From: Xenorhabdus eapokensis
Lineage (GTDB): Bacteria > Pseudomonadota > Gammaproteobacteria > Enterobacterales > Enterobacteriaceae
Direction: 5' to 3'
Assembly: GCF_001908105.1 (NCBI RefSeq)
Contig: NZ_MKGQ01000010.1
Coordinates: forward strand, 44,736-108,735
DNA length: 64,000 nucleotides
The notes beneath the pieces are model-generated. The model did no database searches and was not told where the DNA came from. It saw only the letters and a list, made by a program, of their open reading frames with translations. Shown piece after piece: positions 48,970-60,611 of this stretch. Every line of letters begins with the position of its first letter. Position 1 is the first letter of the stretch. Position numbers and translations under genes: made by a program.

Positions 48970-51567
48970 ATGGCTAAAGCTCTTGTTATAGTGGAATCCC
49001 CGGCAAAAGCCAAAACAATCAATAAATATCTGGGGAATGACTACGTTGTAAAATCCAGTATAGGTCATATCCGTGATTTGCCAACGAGTGGAACAGCGAG
49101 TCAAAAGAGTTCAAGCTCATCTACCGATAAGAATAAAAAGAAAGTAAAAAAAGATGAGAAAACGGCGCTGATAATTCGTATGGGCGTCGATCCTTATCAT
49201 GATTGGGAAGCCAATTATCAAATTTTGCCAGGCAAAGAAAAAGTTGTTGCAGAGCTGAAAACGCTGGCTGAAAAAGCTGATCATATCTACCTTGCAACGG
49301 ATCTTGACCGCGAGGGGGAGGCTATTGCATGGCACCTGCGGGAAGTGATTGGTGGGGATGATTCCCGTTTCAGTCGGGTTGTATTCAATGAAATTACCAA
49401 AAATGCAATCACACAGGCTTTTGATAATCCTGGTGAATTGAATCTTGATCGTGTGAATGCCCAGCAGGCGCGTCGTTTTATGGATCGCGTGGTAGGTTAC
49501 ATGGTTTCTCCGCTACTGTGGAAAAAAGTTGCCAGAGGGTTATCCGCTGGACGGGTGCAATCTGTCGCAGTTCGCCTGGTGGTTGAGCGGGAACGGGAAA
49601 TTAAGGCATTTGTACCGGAAGAATATTGGCAATTGCACGCGGATTTAATGGCGCAAGATAATACTGCCCTCCATATGGAAGTGACTCATGAGAAGGGAAA
49701 ACCATTTAAGCCCGTAAATGCGCAACAAACGCAATCGGCAGTATCTTTGCTTGAAAAAGCGAGATACAAAGTCATTGAGCGTGAAGATCGTCCGACATCC
49801 AGTAAGCCGAGTGCACCATTCATTACCTCAACATTACAACAAGCTGCAAGTACTCGGCTTGGGTTTGGGGTTAAGAAAACCATGATGATGGCACAACGCT
49901 TATATGAAGCTGGGTATATCACTTATATGCGTACCGACTCGACTAATTTGAGTCAGGACGCGTTGGAAATGGTTAGGGGTTATATCAGTCACCATTTTGG
50001 TGATAAGTACTTGCCTAAGAGTGTTAATGTTTACAGCAGCAAGGAAAACTCTCAGGAAGCCCATGAGGCGATTCGCCCTTCTGATGTTAATGTCATGGCA
50101 GAAGAATTGAAAGATATGGAAACTGATGCACAAAAATTGTATCAGCTTATCTGGCGTCAGTTCATTGCTTGTCAGATGACACCTGCGAAATATGATTCCA
50201 CGACATTGATCGTGCAAGCGGGTGATTTTGAGTTACGTGCCAAAGGCCGTACTCTGCGTTTTGATGGTTGGACAAAAGTCATGCCGACGTTGCGCAAAGG
50301 AGATGAAGATAATACTTTGCCGGTGGTGGAAGTGGGCACAGAGCTTGATTTACAACAGTTGATACCAAGCCAGCACTTTACAAAACCACCTGCACGTTTT
50401 AGCGAAGCATCCTTGGTCAAAGAGTTGGAAAAACGCGGAATTGGTCGTCCATCGACTTATGCATCAATTATCTCAACTATTCAAGAGCGTGGTTATGTTC
50501 GCGTTGAGAATCGGCGGTTCTACGCAGAGAAAATGGGTGAAATTGTTAATGATCGTTTGGAAGAAAACTTCAACGAATTAATGAACTATGATTTTACGGC
50601 AAGAATGGAAGACCAGCTCGATCATGTAGCCAATAATGATGCGAATTGGAAAGGCGTTCTGGACGAATTTTTCTCTAATTTCAGTGAGCAGCTCGATGTA
50701 GCCAGCAAAGAGCCAGATGAAGGTGGCATGCGCCCGAACCCGATGGTGATTACCTCAATTGAGTGTCCGACCTGTAGCCGCCCAATGGGAATTCGTACTG
50801 CGACCACCGGGGTATTTCTTGGCTGCTCTGGTTATGCGTTATCCCCTAAGGAGCGATGCAAACAGACGATTAACCTTATCCCGGAAAATGAAATCCTAAA
50901 TATCCTGGAAGGGGATGATGCTGAAACCAATGCATTGCGTGCCCGTCGTCGTTGTAAAAAATGTGGTACAGCGATGGACAGTTATTTGATTGATACCCAG
51001 CGTAAATTGCACGTGTGTGGTAGTAACCCAGAGTGTGATGGTTATGAAGTTGAAGAAGGCGAATTCCGCATTAAGGGCTATGATGGTCCGATAGTTGAGT
51101 GTGATAAGTGTGGTTCAGAAATGCACCTTAAAATGGGGCGTTTTGGTAAATACATGGGTTGTACAAACGAAGAATGTAAAAATACCCGTAAAATTTTGCG
51201 TAATGGGGAAGTGGCGCCACCGAAAGAAGATCCGGTTCCGTTACCTGAGCTGGCGTGTGAAAAATCGGATGCCTACTTTGTTCTGCGTGATGGTGCGGCG
51301 GGTGTATTTTTGGCGGCCAACACTTTCCCTAAATCTCGTGAAACGCGAGCGCCATTGGTTGAAGAGCTTGTTCGGTTCAAAGATCGTTTACCGGAGAAAT
51401 TGCGTTACTTAGCGGAAGCGCCGATTACTGATCCGGAAGGGAATAAAACAGTTGTCCGTTTTAGCCGTAAAACTAAACAGCAATACGTTTCGTCAGAGAA
51501 AAATGGCAAAGCTACCGGATGGGCCACATTTTTTGTTGAAGGAACTTGGGTTGTGAAAGAAAAGTAA
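48970..51567 (+). CDS. topA: DNA topoisomerase I
   Basis: Removes negative supercoils through a transient 5'-phosphotyrosine link. 865 aa, as in E. coli. Toprim motifs are [17 protein letters not shown] at the start and [13 protein letters not shown] near residue 113. The active-site Tyr is in [15 protein letters not shown] near residue 319. Three C-terminal Cys4 zinc motifs are visible (CPTC...C, CKKC...C, CDKC...C; about residues 598-740), then zinc-ribbon-like repeats without metal ligands. Confidence 0.98.
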   Translation: MAKALVIVESPAKAKTINKYLGNDYVVKSSIGHIRDLPTSGTASQKSSSSSTDKNKKKVKKDEKTALIIRMGVDPYHDWEANYQILPGKEKVVAELKTLAEKADHIYLATDLDREGEAIAWHLREVIGGDDSRFSRVVFNEITKNAITQAFDNPGELNLDRVNAQQARRFMDRVVGYMVSPLLWKKVARGLSAGRVQSVAVRLVVEREREIKAFVPEEYWQLHADLMAQDNTALHMEVTHEKGKPFKPVNAQQTQSAVSLLEKARYKVIEREDRPTSSKPSAPFITSTLQQAASTRLGFGVKKTMMMAQRLYEAGYITYMRTDSTNLSQDALEMVRGYISHHFGDKYLPKSVNVYSSKENSQEAHEAIRPSDVNVMAEELKDMETDAQKLYQLIWRQFIACQMTPAKYDSTTLIVQAGDFELRAKGRTLRFDGWTKVMPTLRKGDEDNTLPVVEVGTELDLQQLIPSQHFTKPPARFSEASLVKELEKRGIGRPSTYASIISTIQERGYVRVENRRFYAEKMGEIVNDRLEENFNELMNYDFTARMEDQLDHVANNDANWKGVLDEFFSNFSEQLDVASKEPDEGGMRPNPMVITSIECPTCSRPMGIRTATTGVFLGCSGYALSPKERCKQTINLIPENEILNILEGDDAETNALRARRRCKKCGTAMDSYLIDTQRKLHVCGSNPECDGYEVEEGEFRIKGYDGPIVECDKCGSEMHLKMGRFGKYMGCTNEECKNTRKILRNGEVAPPKEDPVPLPELACEKSDAYFVLRDGAAGVFLAANTFPKSRETRAPLVEELVRFKDRLPEKLRYLAEAPITDPEGNKTVVRFSRKTKQQYVSSEKNGKATGWATFFVEGTWVVKEK

Positions 51568-52903
<1,336 letters not shown>

Positions 52904-52945
52904 AAAGATATTTAATATTAGTAAGATAGATATAAAGAAGACCAG

Positions 52946-52980
52946 ACCACCTCCAAACAGCAGGAGGTGGTTGATCTTTT
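52946..52980. terminator. Terminator between cysB and the orphan gene
   Basis: ACCACCTCC and GGAGGTGGT form a 9-bp stem with an 8-nt loop, followed by TGATCTTTT. It lies between two convergent genes. Confidence 0.85.
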
Positions 52981-52983
52981 ATT

Positions 52984-53823
52984 TTATGTTCCTGTTGGGA
53001 TCTTTGTCTTAAATTCACCACTGAAAAAATTGTCAGAATCTTCAATTGAAGATTTTTGATTTTTAAGGATGAAATTATTGAAAGCTGTGTTAACTTCATG
53101 GTTTTCTAACGCTTGATAATTAAATAAGGAAATACAAGAAGAATAAGTAAATTCAACATGAACACTCTCGTTAGAGGCACAGTTTGATGTTACTTCTGAG
53201 TTGGTTCTGTCAAAATCTATTTTATAGAGTTTTATTTTAGGGACATATATAACCCTGTCTTCAAGCCCAATGGTTTCAATAACACTGGCTAGTGTGAGAG
53301 TGGAATATTGATCTCCATTCCGTTTTAAACCTAGCCTTATAGCATCACCTTGTTTCTGCAAGAAATCGGAAAAGTTTTTCAGGCTTGGAGAATTTGCATT
53401 TAAAATAATATCCATGATGAGTTGGAGTAAATTTGTTGCAATAGAAACTCCTTTCATTTCATGCTGATAAGTTTGGCTTTCGACATTCATGATGCTCATT
53501 AATGGCAGTTTTGCCATAATATCTCCCCAAAATTGAATGTCAGTTTTATATTCTTTGCCATAGGTCTTGGTATATTTGGTGATATAATCGACGGCGATTG
53601 AAGAAAGGGCGACCTGCATTTTTTTGATTTCATTCATTTTCTGTATGACACTGGTTTTATCAACAATATTTGAAGTAATAATAAATTGGACAAGGCCATC
53701 GGTATCGCTAAACTGATAATCCGACAAGGAAAATTTATCTCTAATGCCAGCCGAAAAAAATTGATCTGCTTGTTGTATATGGCTTAGATAATGTTGGTAT
53801 TCTTTGTTTTTTTCTGTATCCAT
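52984..53823 (-). CDS. Unrecognised 279-aa protein between cysB and acnA
   Basis: Start chosen at the ATG at 53823, three bases after GGAGGTAAG (a strong ribosome site), giving MDTEKNKEYQHYLSHIQQAD. I do not recognise a family. There is no signal peptide; the only moderately hydrophobic stretch (ATNLLQLIMDIIL) is around residue 140. The first half looks helical and polar, while the second half (VIYVPKIKLYKIDFDR; ESVHVEFTYSSCISLFNY) looks like beta strands, with two Cys near residue 220. It is monocistronic and AT-rich, located where E. coli carries ymiA and yciX, so an accessory insertion. It could be a host-interaction or secreted protein, but nothing in the sequence shows that. Confidence 0.75.
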   Translation of the reverse strand: MDTEKNKEYQHYLSHIQQADQFFSAGIRDKFSLSDYQFSDTDGLVQFIITSNIVDKTSVIQKMNEIKKMQVALSSIAVDYITKYTKTYGKEYKTDIQFWGDIMAKLPLMSIMNVESQTYQHEMKGVSIATNLLQLIMDIILNANSPSLKNFSDFLQKQGDAIRLGLKRNGDQYSTLTLASVIETIGLEDRVIYVPKIKLYKIDFDRTNSEVTSNCASNESVHVEFTYSSCISLFNYQALENHEVNTAFNNFILKNQKSSIEDSDNFFSGEFKTKIPTGT

Positions 53824-54114
53824 AATCTTACCTCCAATCTCTAATAAACGCATTGAGTAACCTGAATATACCTTTATTTTGCAAGTTGCAATCTATTAGT
53901 TAGTCAGAAATGTGTAAAAACTTTAGAATGAATTCAATCAAACTTTCATGGCGTGAATAAAACATATCACCTTTAGCGCTGTCATCATTAAAATTTATCA
54001 ACAAATGAGGATTTACAGCGAGTTAGCAAAATGTGTGGTTAGGGAATAACAAATATTTGCTTATATGTTATGTTTAAATGGTAGCTGACCATCAATAATA
54101 AGAAAGGAGGAGTT

Positions 54115-56805
54115 ATGTCGTTTAAATTGAAAACGGACAGTGCTTCAACGCTCTCGATTGGAAGCAAATCCACTGGCAGTAAAACCTATCACTATTACAG
54201 CTTACCTCTGTTATCTGAACAATTGGGCGATATATCCCGCCTGCCAAAGTCTCTGAAAGTTCTGCTCGAAAATCTCTTGCGCAATGTCGATGGTGAATCA
54301 GTGGTGGAAGATGATTTGCAGGCGCTGGTGGAATGGCAGAAAACCGGCCATGCAGACAGGGAAATTGCTTATCGCCCCGCCCGCGTACTTATGCAGGATT
54401 TTACAGGGGTGCCGGCTGTCGTGGATCTTGCTGCAATGCGGGAAGCCGTATTGAGACTCGGTGGAAATGTAGAACAGGTTAATCCGTTATCTCCTGTTGA
54501 TTTGGTGATTGATCATTCGGTGATGGTTGATAAATTTGGCACTGAACAGGCATTTTCAGAAAACGTCCAGATAGAGATGGCACGTAACTATGAACGTTAT
54601 CTGTTCTTGCGTTGGGGACAGAAAGCTTTTAATCGTTTCCGCGTTGTCCCACCTGGAACGGGGATTTGCCATCAGGTTAACCTGGAATATCTGGGGAAAG
54701 CTGTCTGGTATGAAAATCAGGATGGTAAGGATTTTGCTTATCCTGATACGTTGGTCGGAACGGATTCTCACACTACCATGATTAATGGATTGGGCGTTCT
54801 GGGGTGGGGCGTAGGGGGAATTGAAGCCGAGGCGGCGATGCTGGGGCAGCCAGTTTCCATGCTGATCCCAGATGTGGTTGGTTTTAAACTGACCGGAAAA
54901 TTGCAAGAAGGGATCACAGCAACTGACCTTGTACTGACTGTGACACAGATGTTGCGTAAGCACGGTGTTGTGGGCAAATTTGTTGAATTTTATGGTGATG
55001 GATTATCTGATTTGCCGCTGGCAGATCGGGCAACTATTGCCAATATGTCCCCTGAATATGGCGCAACTTGTGGTTTCTTCCCTGTTGATGATATTACATT
55101 AGACTATATGCGCTTAACGGGACGTCATGAAGAAGAAATTGCTTTGGTTGAAGCTTATTGCAAAACTCAGGGTCTATGGCGTAATACGGGGGATGAGCCT
55201 ATCTTTACCAGCACCCTGGAGTTGGACATGTCGACGGTTGAGGCAAGTTTAGCTGGGCCGAAACGTCCTCAAGACAGGGTTGCATTGGGAAATGTACCAC
55301 AAGCTTTTCAGGCCGCGATGGAACTGGATATCCATAAAACTCAAGAGCACTCATTAGCGGTATCAGTGACTTTAGATAACCAAACTTTTTCATTGCAAGA
55401 TGGTGCTGTAGTGATTGCTGCCATTACCTCTTGTACAAACACCTCTAATCCCAGCATATTGATGACAGCAGGATTACTTGCCAAAAAAGCGGTTGAAAAA
55501 GGTTTGCAGCGTCAACCGTGGGTTAAAACTTCACTGGCTCCAGGATCGAAAGTGGTAACAAGTTATCTGGAACTGGCAGGTTTCATGCCATATCTGGAAA
55601 AATTGGGTTTTAATTTAGTCGGGTATGGCTGCACTACCTGTATTGGTAACTCAGGGCCATTGCCTGATGCTATTGAAGCTGCAATCAAGCAATCTGATCT
55701 AACCGTTGGAGCAGTGCTTTCCGGTAATCGAAATTTTGAGGGGCGTATTCATCCTTTAGTGAAAACGAACTGGCTGGCATCACCACCGTTAGTGGTGGCT
55801 TATGCGCTTTCCGGCAGTATGAAAAAGGATCTGACGCGAGAACCTATCGGAAAAGATCAACAAGGTCATGATGTTTACTTGAAAGATATCTGGCCTGATA
55901 GTACAGAAGTTGCAGAAGCGATTGGAAAAGTCAGAACCGAAATGTTCCATAAAGAATACGATTCTGTGTTTGATGGTGACGAAAGTTGGCAATCCCTGCG
56001 TGTCGAAAGTTCAGCGACTTATGCTTGGCAGCCAGATTCCACCTATATACGGCATCCCCCTTTCTTCAGTGATATGACGGCTGAACCTAAACCAGTTACA
56101 GACATTCATCAGGCTCACATTTTGGCGATCTTGGGGGATTCAGTTACGACGGATCACATTTCCCCTGCGGGAAACATCAAGGCTGACAGTCCTGCCGGAC
56201 GTTACTTACAAGAACATGGTGTTGCTCCAAAAGATTTTAACTCTTATGGCTCAAGACGCGGCAACCATGAAATCATGATGCGAGGGACGTTTGCCAATAT
56301 TCGTATTCGCAATGAGATGGTATCAGGCGTTGAAGGAGGATATACCCGTCATATTCCTTCACAATCCCAACTTGCTATTTATGATGCCGCTATGCGTTAT
56401 CAGGAAGAAAAAACACCATTAGCTGTTATTGCAGGTAAAGAATATGGTTCAGGATCAAGCCGTGACTGGGCTGCAAAAGGAACAAGATTACTAGGGGTCA
56501 GGGTTGTGATTGCGGAATCTTTTGAACGTATCCATCGTTCTAACTTGATTGGTATGGGTGTTTTGCCATTGGAGTTCCCTCAAGGTGTTAGCCGCAAGAC
56601 GTTAAACCTGACGGGAGAGGAGCGAATTGATATTATCGGATTATCTGACATTCAGCCTGGACAGACAATTGCAGTGAAAATTACTTATGCTAATGGACAG
56701 GAGATTGTGATTGATACTCGTTGCCGCATTGATACGGGAACAGAACTGGCTTACTTCTATCATGATGGTATTTTGCATTATGTGATTCGTAATATGTTGA
56801 AATAA
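54115..56805 (+). CDS. acnA: Aconitate hydratase A
   Basis: [4Fe-4S] enzyme interconverting citrate and isocitrate; AcnA is the stress-resistant form and an iron-sensing mRNA-binding protein in E. coli. 896 aa (E. coli 891). Fe-S ligands are visible as AITSCTNTSNPS near residue 440 and YGCTTCIGNSG near residue 506. Active-site blocks VVPPGTGICHQVN, GTDSHTTMINGLGVLGWGVG and KEYGSGSSRDWAAKG are intact. AGGAGG precedes the ATG. Confidence 0.98.
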   Translation: MSFKLKTDSASTLSIGSKSTGSKTYHYYSLPLLSEQLGDISRLPKSLKVLLENLLRNVDGESVVEDDLQALVEWQKTGHADREIAYRPARVLMQDFTGVPAVVDLAAMREAVLRLGGNVEQVNPLSPVDLVIDHSVMVDKFGTEQAFSENVQIEMARNYERYLFLRWGQKAFNRFRVVPPGTGICHQVNLEYLGKAVWYENQDGKDFAYPDTLVGTDSHTTMINGLGVLGWGVGGIEAEAAMLGQPVSMLIPDVVGFKLTGKLQEGITATDLVLTVTQMLRKHGVVGKFVEFYGDGLSDLPLADRATIANMSPEYGATCGFFPVDDITLDYMRLTGRHEEEIALVEAYCKTQGLWRNTGDEPIFTSTLELDMSTVEASLAGPKRPQDRVALGNVPQAFQAAMELDIHKTQEHSLAVSVTLDNQTFSLQDGAVVIAAITSCTNTSNPSILMTAGLLAKKAVEKGLQRQPWVKTSLAPGSKVVTSYLELAGFMPYLEKLGFNLVGYGCTTCIGNSGPLPDAIEAAIKQSDLTVGAVLSGNRNFEGRIHPLVKTNWLASPPLVVAYALSGSMKKDLTREPIGKDQQGHDVYLKDIWPDSTEVAEAIGKVRTEMFHKEYDSVFDGDESWQSLRVESSATYAWQPDSTYIRHPPFFSDMTAEPKPVTDIHQAHILAILGDSVTTDHISPAGNIKADSPAGRYLQEHGVAPKDFNSYGSRRGNHEIMMRGTFANIRIRNEMVSGVEGGYTRHIPSQSQLAIYDAAMRYQEEKTPLAVIAGKEYGSGSSRDWAAKGTRLLGVRVVIAESFERIHRSNLIGMGVLPLEFPQGVSRKTLNLTGEERIDIIGLSDIQPGQTIAVKITYANGQEIVIDTRCRIDTGTELAYFYHDGILHYVIRNMLK

Positions 56806-56850
56806 TAAGAAATTAAAAAACATCAATCAAAAAAATTACATTTAGAAATA

Positions 56851-56880
56851 AAAACTGCGTCCACACCGACGCAGTTTTTT
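56851..56880. terminator. Bidirectional terminator between acnA and ribA
   Basis: AAAACTGCGTC and GACGCAGTTTT form an 11-bp perfect stem with a 6-nt loop and A/T runs on both flanks; it serves convergent acnA and ribA. Confidence 0.9.
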
Positions 56881-56934
56881 ATCTTTTGCAGAAAGTAATT
56901 AGAGCAAAAAGTAATTAGAGAACTTAGAGAACTT

Positions 56935-57543
56935 TTAGCTTGATTTGGACAGCAGATGGCCCATTCGATTGGCTTTGGTATCCAAATAGTGAGCATTTTG
57001 AGGATTACGCCCTACAATCAATGGGACACGTTCGATGATATTAATGCCCGCTTCTATCATGATCTCAACTTTTTTAGGGTTGTTAGTAAGAAGACGAATT
57101 GCATTAATATTCAAAATCTTATACATGTCTGAGCACAGGGTGAAATCTCTTTCATCGGCAGCAAAACCTAATTGATGGTTAGCCTCAACAGTATCAATAC
57201 CTTGATCTTGTAAAGCATAGGCGCGAATTTTATTCAGTAGGCCAATATTGCGGCCTTCCTGGCGGTGATAGAGCAAAATGCCACGGCCTTCCTGACTAAT
57301 TTGCGAAAGTGCCGCTTCTAATTGGAAACCACAATCGCATCTTAGGCTGAATAAAGCATCACCGGTGAGGCATTCTGAGTGGATACGGGATAATACAGGT
57401 TCATCACCAGAAATATCCCCGAAAACAAGGGCGACATGATCGCGACCCGTTTTGATTTCTTCAAATCCAATCATTAAAAACTCGCCCCAGGGCGTAGGTA
57501 ATTTTGCTTCAGCTACTCGTTTTAGCTGCATTTTTGTATTCAT
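56935..57543 (-). CDS. ribA: GTP cyclohydrolase II
   Basis: First step of riboflavin synthesis, opening GTP to the diaminopyrimidine. 202 aa; the E. coli protein begins at the Met four codons further in (57531), so either start is possible. Zinc Cys ligands are in [20 protein letters not shown] (residues about 58-77). The catalytic region [17 protein letters not shown] and TNNPKKVE are conserved. E. coli has pgpB downstream in this interval; it is absent here. Confidence 0.97.
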   Translation of the reverse strand: MNTKMQLKRVAEAKLPTPWGEFLMIGFEEIKTGRDHVALVFGDISGDEPVLSRIHSECLTGDALFSLRCDCGFQLEAALSQISQEGRGILLYHRQEGRNIGLLNKIRAYALQDQGIDTVEANHQLGFAADERDFTLCSDMYKILNINAIRLLTNNPKKVEIMIEAGINIIERVPLIVGRNPQNAHYLDTKANRMGHLLSKSS

Positions 57544-57895
57544 ATGTTGATTTAACTCGTTATAAATATTGTGATACTCAGAACAATACCGGTTGAGAAA
57601 TCAGCTAAAACTACGCAAAAAAATTTTCTCTGATTACAACGCATGCACGCTGACGTATTGTAACAGAAATTATTAATACGCATGAATATAAAGCGTCAGG
57701 TTCTTTAATGATAAATATATTAACATGCTAAACTATAGGCAGATTTTTGCAGATGTATTGATTGTAAAAAGAGGAAAATCGGCGTTTTTTGCAATAAATT
57801 GCTTCCTTTACGTAGACGAGAAATGCTAATTTAGCACGCCACTATGTCTGTTATTTGACATAATCAATCAGCAACGATAGATAACAGGAAGAAAT
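57544..57895. other. ribA-lapA intergenic region
   Basis: 352 bp between divergent ribA and lapA, carrying both promoters. No FMN riboswitch pattern and no gene are seen. Confidence 0.5.
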
Positions 57896-58210
57896 GTGAA
57901 ATATTTTCTGATCTTATTACTGGCACTGGTTGTTTTTGTTATCTCAGTAACACTGGGAGCAAATAATAATCAGATAGTGACATTTAATTATTTGATTGCC
58001 AAGGGTGATTACTCTGTATCCACATTGTTAGCGGCGTTGTTTGCTGTTGGCTTTATCCTCGGTTGGGGAGTTTGTGGGGTTTTTTACTTACGTGCCTGTA
58101 TTTCTTTGCGACATATGAAACGCAAAATCAAGCGACTGGAAACTCAAGTGGAGCAGCCATCTGAATCATCCAAAAAAGTCGTATCTACCGTAGCCTTAAA
58201 CAAGGAATAA
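57896..58210 (+). CDS. lapA: Lipopolysaccharide assembly protein A
   Basis: 104-aa inner-membrane protein (YciS) acting with LapB in LPS regulation. The start is GTG at 57896, seven bases after AGGAAG-type sequence, giving MKYFLILLLALVVFVISVTL. Two membrane helices lie at about residues 3-22 and 42-66, followed by a cytoplasmic helical tail (HMKRKIKRLETQVE). It is 6 bp from lapB, hence translationally linked. Confidence 0.95.
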   Translation: MKYFLILLLALVVFVISVTLGANNNQIVTFNYLIAKGDYSVSTLLAALFAVGFILGWGVCGVFYLRACISLRHMKRKIKRLETQVEQPSESSKKVVSTVALNKE

Positions 58211-58216
58211 TTCTCC

Positions 58217-59386
58217 ATGTTAGAGCTGTTGTTTCTGTTGCTTCCCATTGCTGCCGCCTATGGCTGGTATATGGGGCGCAGAAGTGCTCAACAAGATAAA
58301 CAACAATCGGCTGACCGTCTTTCACGTGAATATGTTGATGGTGTTAATTTTTTACTTTCCAATCAGCAAGATAAAGCGGTAGATTTATTTCTTGATATGT
58401 TGAAAGAGGATAGTTCTGCATTTGAGGCTCACTTAACATTGGGAAATCTCTTCCGTTCCCGTGGTGAAGTGGAAAGAGCCATCCGTATTCACCAGTCCCT
58501 GATAGAAAGTGCTTCCCTGACATTTGAACAGCGTTTGCTTGCGATCCAACAGCTTGGGCAAGATTATATGGCTGCCGGAGTTTATGATCGAGCAGAGAGT
58601 ATGTTCGTGCAGTTAGTTGACGAAACAGATTTCCGCGAAAATGCCTTTAATTTCTTGCTTACCATCTACCAGTCAACCAGTGATTGGAATAAGGCCATTG
58701 ATACCGCTGAAAAACTCGTAAAATTGGGTAAACACCATTTTCGGGAAGAAATTGCTCATTTCTATTGTGAGCTGGCTTTGCAATGTATGGGCGATGATGA
58801 TTTTACTGATGCGATTGGTTATTTGAATAAAGCGTCTCAGGCGGATAAAAACTGTGCCCGTGCCTCTATTATGTTTGGCCGTATTTACATGGCTCAGGGG
58901 GAATATCTTAAAGCAACCAATGCGTTGAAACGTATCCTCGATCAGGATAAACAACTGGTCAGTGAATCTTTGCCAATGTTGCAAGAGTGTTATCAATACC
59001 TGTCTCAACCGGATGAATGGCAAGTTTTTGTACAGCGTTGTGTTGAAGAAAATTGTGGTGCGATCGCTGAACTTCATATGGCCGATATTCTTGAGAAGAA
59101 AGAAGGGCGTGAAGTCGCCCAAAACTTCATTAACCATCAGTTGGAACGCCATCCAACCATGAGATTATTTTATCGTCTGATGGATTACCATATGGCAGAA
59201 GCAGAAGAAGGGCGGGCTAAAGAGAGCCTGATTCTTTTGCGCAATATGGTAGGTGAGCAAATCCGTACAAAACCTGATTATCGATGCCATAAATGTGGCT
59301 TCACTTCCCGCTCGTTATATTGGCATTGTCCATCATGTCGTTCTTGGGACTCTGTTAAACCGATCCGAGGACTGGATGGCCAGTGA
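58217..59386 (+). CDS. lapB: Lipopolysaccharide assembly protein B
   Basis: LapB (YciM) is a membrane-anchored TPR protein that directs LpxC to FtsH for degradation, balancing LPS against phospholipid. 389 aa, as in E. coli. An N-terminal membrane anchor (about residues 1-20, LELLFLLLPIAAAYGWYMG) is followed by TPR repeats from about residue 35 to 340 and a rubredoxin-type zinc module at the C-terminus (CHKCGF and CPSCRSW). Confidence 0.96.
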   Translation: MLELLFLLLPIAAAYGWYMGRRSAQQDKQQSADRLSREYVDGVNFLLSNQQDKAVDLFLDMLKEDSSAFEAHLTLGNLFRSRGEVERAIRIHQSLIESASLTFEQRLLAIQQLGQDYMAAGVYDRAESMFVQLVDETDFRENAFNFLLTIYQSTSDWNKAIDTAEKLVKLGKHHFREEIAHFYCELALQCMGDDDFTDAIGYLNKASQADKNCARASIMFGRIYMAQGEYLKATNALKRILDQDKQLVSESLPMLQECYQYLSQPDEWQVFVQRCVEENCGAIAELHMADILEKKEGREVAQNFINHQLERHPTMRLFYRLMDYHMAEAEEGRAKESLILLRNMVGEQIRTKPDYRCHKCGFTSRSLYWHCPSCRSWDSVKPIRGLDGQ

Positions 59387-59467
59387 CACTGTCACTATAT
59401 GCTGCTATTCATTAGTGATTAAAGTTTATAAATAATTCAGTTAATTAGTAAATCAAAGGGCCGAAAA

Positions 59468-60208
59468 ATGACCTCCCATACAGTTCAAACTTTAGATAAA
59501 AAGATTGACTCGCCTGTTATTGTTGCATTGGATTATGATAATCAGGATGCCGCGCTGGCATTTGTCGACAAGATTGATCCACAATCCTGTCGTCTAAAAG
59601 TGGGAAAGGAGATGTTTACACTGTATGGCCCACAATTTGTTCAGGCACTGCATCAGCGTGGTTTTGATGTTTTTTTGGATCTCAAATTTCACGATATTCC
59701 CAATACAACAGCAAGGGCGGTCGCTGCTGCGGCAGAACTTGGCGTGTGGATGGTTAATGTTCATGCAAGTGGTGGCGCAAGAATGATGACAGCCGCTAAA
59801 GAAGGATTATTGCCTTACGGTAAGGATGCGCCTTTGTTAATTGCTGTGACAGTGCTGACCAGTATGGAGCAATCTGACCTCTTGGGTATAGGCATTGATA
59901 TGACACCAGCACAACATGCGGAGCGCTTAGCATTATTGGCGAAACAGTGTGGTTTAGATGGCGTAGTTTGTTCTGCCCATGAAGCCCAGCAACTGAAAAC
60001 AGTATGTGGATATGCATTCCAGCTTGTTACCCCAGGTATTCGTCCTGAAGGTACAGAAGCGGGAGATCAGCGCCGGATCATGACACCTCCTCAGGCGGTA
60101 CAGGCTGGAGTTGATTATATGGTGATCGGGCGTCCCATTACCCGATCAGAAAATCCAGCATTGGCGCTACAACAAATTAACCAATCTATCGGGGTCATTC
60201 ATGGATAA
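59468..60208 (+). CDS. pyrF: Orotidine 5'-phosphate decarboxylase
   Basis: Last step of UMP synthesis. 246 aa. [14 protein letters not shown] holds the first active-site Asp, and [12 protein letters not shown] near residue 72 the catalytic Lys/Asp network; [14 protein letters not shown] and [11 protein letters not shown] are the phosphate-binding segments. Its end overlaps the yciH start by eight bases. Confidence 0.97.
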   Translation: MTSHTVQTLDKKIDSPVIVALDYDNQDAALAFVDKIDPQSCRLKVGKEMFTLYGPQFVQALHQRGFDVFLDLKFHDIPNTTARAVAAAAELGVWMVNVHASGGARMMTAAKEGLLPYGKDAPLLIAVTVLTSMEQSDLLGIGIDMTPAQHAERLALLAKQCGLDGVVCSAHEAQQLKTVCGYAFQLVTPGIRPEGTEAGDQRRIMTPPQAVQAGVDYMVIGRPITRSENPALALQQINQSIGVIHG

Positions 60209-60524
60209 TAACTCTTGTTTGGTTTATTCGACGGATGGTGGACGCATTCAGAAGGAAGAAATCAAGCCCTCCCGTCCGAAAGGTGATGGCATTGTACGTA
60301 TCCAACGCCAAACCAGTGGCCGTAAAGGGAAAGGTGTTTGTGTGATCACGGGCATAGATGCTGATGACCAAACTTTGGCTAACTTAGCCGCCGAATTGAA
60401 GAAAAAATGTGGCTGTGGCGGTTCTGTCAAAGAGGGGGAAATTGAAATTCAAGGCGATAAACGTGACTTGTTGAAGCAATTGTTAGAAGCAAAAGGAATG
60501 AAAGTAAAATTGGCCGGAGGTTAA
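60201..60524 (+). CDS. yciH: SUI1/eIF1-like translation factor YciH
   Basis: 107 aa. The SUI1 fold is visible from about residue 28: [20 protein letters not shown], then [20 protein letters not shown], ending in ALLEAKG-type [14 protein letters not shown]. The archaeal and eukaryotic relatives inspect start codons; the bacterial role is minor or stress-related. It overlaps pyrF by eight bases, so it is translationally coupled. Confidence 0.96.
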   Translation: MDNNSCLVYSTDGGRIQKEEIKPSRPKGDGIVRIQRQTSGRKGKGVCVITGIDADDQTLANLAAELKKKCGCGGSVKEGEIEIQGDKRDLLKQLLEAKGMKVKLAGG

Positions 60525-60540
60525 GCCCAGTTTGTTATAT

Positions 60541-60577
60541 ACAAGCTATGCAGCCAATAAATTGCATAGCTTGTTTG
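60541..60577 (+). terminator. Terminator of pyrF-yciH
   Basis: ACAAGCTATGCA and TGCATAGCTTGT form a perfect 12-bp stem with a 10-nt loop; the T-run is short (TTG), so termination strength is uncertain. Confidence 0.7.
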
Positions 60578-60611
60578 AACTAGTACAGCCAATATGAAGG
60601 ACTGCGAAAGT

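Noticed and set aside
54556..54963. 135-codon minus-strand frame inside acnA
   Set aside because: Shadow of the acnA coding frame; no ribosome site and no plausible protein composition.
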